Shown here: piece after piece, positions 60,740 to 64,000 of the stretch
How the letters are laid out: each line of letters starts with the position of its first letter
Position numbering within the stretch: the first letter of the stretch is position 1
Assembly (NCBI RefSeq): GCF_011075055.1
Contig: NC_058154.1
Coordinates: 12,346,475 to 12,410,474 of the forward strand
DNA: 64,000 nucleotides
Source of the DNA: Mangifera indica
Taxonomy: Eukaryota > Streptophyta > Magnoliopsida > Sapindales > Anacardiaceae
Direction: 5' to 3'
Translations under genes and position numbers: made by a program
The notes under the pieces: model-generated
The model's database searches: none
Told to the model about the DNA's origin: nothing
Seen by the model: only the letters and a program-made list of their open reading frames with translations

Positions 60740-63700
60740 TTAAATGTTAATTAAGATAAAAAAAAATTAATTTTATGCTGCCAAGATTAAATAAAATTAA
60801 ATTAAATGTTAATTAAGATTAAATTTAAATATTGTAAAACTTAATTTAGGAACCCAATTTTGAAAATAGAGTCCTCTCAAAATTTTGGATCTTATGAAAG
60901 TAAAATACAAACATCTTTGTTCTAAAATATTGGGTTTGTTGAGATTTGAGAATAAGAAATAAAAAAACAATATATTTCCTTTTTAATTGCAAAATGCTTG
61001 AAATAACTTGCAAGAGAGGAAATATCCAATAATAGAGAATTTTGTATAGTTGATGCATTCTCAAGTATGCTAAACAATAGGAATGGTTCAACAAACTTTT
61101 TATTTAGGTATAATGCAATTCGAGCTGAATTAAGATCGGATTACTGTTTAGCTTGAATAAATCATGTACAAATTAAAGAAATTTCAAATTTGCTTGAATT
61201 CGATTTTTTGCCAATATCATCACATTGATGTTTATCTCACTGACAATTATTCTTTACTTTTTCCTTTGATGCTATTATTCACCAATTGAACAAATCGAGT
61301 TTGATCTCAAACTAATCAATTTGGCTTCAAATTGTATTAATTTGATGTAGTCTTTTGATACTTAAATGGGTTTAGTTAATAAGTTTATTATAAGAAAAAA
61401 TATACATGTGTTCCACTAAAGGGGGAATTTTTTTGGTAAGGTTTTGCTGAGAAGGGCAAAGAATAAGGAAAAGACCCAAAAAGGGTCACAAGAAAGGTAA
61501 AATGTTGGCATAAACAAAGCAAGCAAAAGGGCTTAGTGATTGCTTGTTAGGTGTCATCAAGAATCAAAATCTAGAGGTCATTATCTAACATCTGTCTTAA
61601 TTTAATTTGCAAAATTATACATCATTACCCTGCAAAGTCATCACACTAGAGACAAAGTCTATCAACCAAACTTTGATTTTGGATATTGCAAGGCAATTGC
61701 TCATTGATCGCTACTTCAGAAGCAATTATTCCCTTTTATTTGCTAGTTGGATTGGGTTTGCCCATATAAGATTTTGGCTCATAAATTATCAATAATAACT
61801 CCATACCTAAAAAATTTTAAATATATAATTAAATAATTTTAAATTAAAAATAAAGTAATATTAAATTATATAATAAAATATTATTTATACATTTAATTGT
61901 GTGTTTAAAATTGTTTACACATAGCATTACTTATAAATTATAAGCCAAAAGACTATTTCTCACCAAAGGTTTACTGAAATGATAGATATTTGTCTTTTGA
62001 GTTTTAAAAAATCAGATTCTCACATGTCATCTACTTTCGTTAGTGATTTCGTTATAATAAAATTATGTATACCAGTTTTAAATATCTAATTAAATATATA
62101 TTATTATGTAATTAAATATTATTATATTTTTAATTCAAATTATCTAATCATAAGATAATTCATCATTTAAATATCTAATTAAATACTTAATTATGATAAA
62201 TTATAGACTCAGATGTCACGTGACTAATAAACAATTTTAAAAATGTCAATTTCTATCTCTTCTTATTAAATATGAAGACAATGATCCATTACAATAAAAT
62301 AAAAATTCACTTGTTCATATTCAAGCAACAATATTTTATCTTCTTGATAGCTTTTGTTAGAAATCAAATTGATTAGGAATTGGAATCTTACCCAATAAAA
62401 AAGGATTTTTGCCCTAGCTTGGGGGTCACTTGATTGAAATGGGACTAATTAATTATTAATATTAATGTTGATAGGTAGATTAACCAAAATAATAGTGACC
62501 CAAATGAAAACTTTGTAGCAGAGGCCCGCAAAAAATTAAAAAAATTAAAATTTTTAAATAAATATTTTTTTATAGAAAAGTCTATCAAAAATACTCATAT
62601 AAATCTGATCCAATATATTATGGGTCATGCTCATAGCCTTAAATTTTATAGGTTGGCATGACTTTTCAATACTTGTATTTTTATACGCCTTGACATGATA
62701 TGACAGGTTTTGTCAATTTTCACTGAGTCAATTAATTGTTAGCTCTATGAAATGACATAAAAATTATATATACTTTTGAATATATAAATAAGTATATATA
62801 TGATATATTATTATATTATTAAATATTATTTTATTTTTAATTTAAAATCATCTAATAATATGATAATATATAATAAATATATCTATTTATATATTAAAAA
62901 ATATGTATACATAATTTTATTATATTTAAACCGTGCAATGGAAATTACTTTATTGTAGGGCTTGACTCATGTGATTGTGGGCAAGACACAAAATGTACGG
63001 AATTTGTTTGGGTCCTTGAATAAGCTAAGAATCCCTCACATGCATCTTCTCCTTTATTTGTGCTTACCATGTTGTGCTTTCAAATATTATAACCTATAGT
63101 TTCTGTTACCAAATCTTATCTGTAAAGCTCAAATTTAATTTATTCGAATCAAAAATATGAATTTGAATCTAAATTGATTCAGTTTAAATTTGCCCTTCTC
63201 ATAAAGTAAGACGTATTGCAAATGAAAAGGAATCTAATGATTTAACTTGGATCGGAATGACTTGTACCCTATTGATGGTTCTAAATACTAGTGTTCTTAA
63301 AATTTGTGCCAAATTTGTACTAGATTTACCATATTGAGCCAGACCAATTACATGGGCTTTCAGAAGTGCGTGCAATCAAAGGCCTTTCTTCTAATGTGTT
63401 AAAATGAACCACATCTATTTTCAGATTTTTCAGAATACCCGCATGGCAGTTTCTGAAAGCGCCGGAGATATCCTTAGATCACAAGAATGGGTGATTCGAA
63501 CTGGTTAAGTCAAAACCTAATAAGAGTCGATTTGAATTTGGCTCGAATTTGAAATGACAAACTCAAGTTCGAGTTTAAACTAATTCAAATGATGAATAAT
63601 GATGTTAAAAAAGACAGTTTTGATTAAAAATCACTAGTAAGTCTTAAACATAAATCAAGTTTCTAAGTTATAGTTTCAAATTCAGTTCAACTTGTTCAAC

Positions 63701-64000
63701 CTGAACTTAGATTCAAGCCTCGACTCAAATCGACCTTTAATTCCAAGTTTAATCTTAAAGAGTAGTCTTCATGTTTTGCTCTTTCATACTCTTTATAATC
63801 ACTAATATGATCTAGAATAGTCTTCATGTTTTCCTCTTTCATACACTTAATAACATTACAAACAGTCTAGACATCTCCAGTTTCTATGATCTTATTGTTG
63901 ATGGGAAGCTCTAAGATACCAATCAAAAGTTAAAGAAAATTTCTTTAAAATGGAAGGAGACTCACAGTAAATTGAGCATTACCACCACAGATTTTCTTGT
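60740..64000. other. Gene-free AT-rich region with MITE remnants
   Basis: No gene supported. It contains decayed members of the 170-bp MITE family (listed separately), a MULE-type end at 61,944, a TTGAGCTCAAA-type remnant at about 61,100-61,400 and a decayed CTCGAA/TTCGAG element at about 63,490-63,740. The ORFs at 60846-61094 and 61607-61795 have no recognisable family. Confidence 0.5.
61793..61930. mobile_element. Decayed member of the 170-bp MITE family
   Basis: Has the core TTTTAAATTAAAAATAAAGT and the right end TTTACACATAGCATTAC. The left end is blurred. Further decayed copies follow at about 62,055-62,205 and 62,756-62,922, each with AATAAAATTATGTATAC-like ends. Confidence 0.45.

Noticed and set aside
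1..64000. tRNA, rRNA, CRISPR, bacterial operon or organellar features
   Set aside because: No cloverleaf with paired arms, no rRNA-like conserved blocks and no regularly spaced direct repeats were seen; all coding content is intron-bearing plant nuclear type.

Overview
This is nuclear DNA of a eudicot plant. The genes are interrupted by GT-AG introns, and two introns look like GC-AG. Intergenic DNA is AT-rich and full of short terminal-inverted-repeat elements (MITEs). All recognisable proteins are plant families. I worked from sequence only. Exon boundaries come from splice motifs, reading-frame continuity and recalled family knowledge, and family lengths and Arabidopsis locus numbers are from memory.

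Layout, left to right. 1-950 holds a doubtful 5' part of a minus-strand gene. 5176-5622 (+) is an intronless STIG1-type cysteine-rich secreted protein. 8323-12555 (+) is the CCR4-NOT subunit CNOT9/CAF40. 14400-16222 and 19420-21276 (+) are two tandem, intact RNase III-like (RTL2-type) genes separated by MITEs. 22776-25100 (-) is a SYP5-family Qc-SNARE. 26589-31321 (+) is a large PHD-finger protein with a BAH-like C-terminus.

From about 34,653 to 56,631 the window is a direct tandem duplication with units of about 10.8 and 11.2 kb. Each unit carries an IAMT1-type SABATH methyltransferase gene (+), a VTA1/LIP5 ESCRT-regulator gene (-) and the last exon of a MAP65 gene (-). In unit A the MAP65 part is an orphan exon. 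In unit B it belongs to a complete MAP65 gene ending at 59,190. Both IAMT1 copies are intact, LIP5 is intact only in unit A, and the unit B copy has two destroyed splice acceptors and a nonsense codon. Beyond 60.6 kb I see no gene.

The genes do not form one pathway; they are ordinary neighbours in RNA decay, RNA processing, membrane trafficking, chromatin, auxin methylation and the cytoskeleton.

The most interesting signal is in CNOT9. Exon 2 is tandemly duplicated as two 72-nt versions separated by only 38 nt. Both are open and in phase and they encode slightly different peptides. The gap looks too short to be removed as an intron, so this looks like a sterically enforced mutually exclusive exon pair. 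The large duplication also provides matched filled and empty sites for two MITE families.
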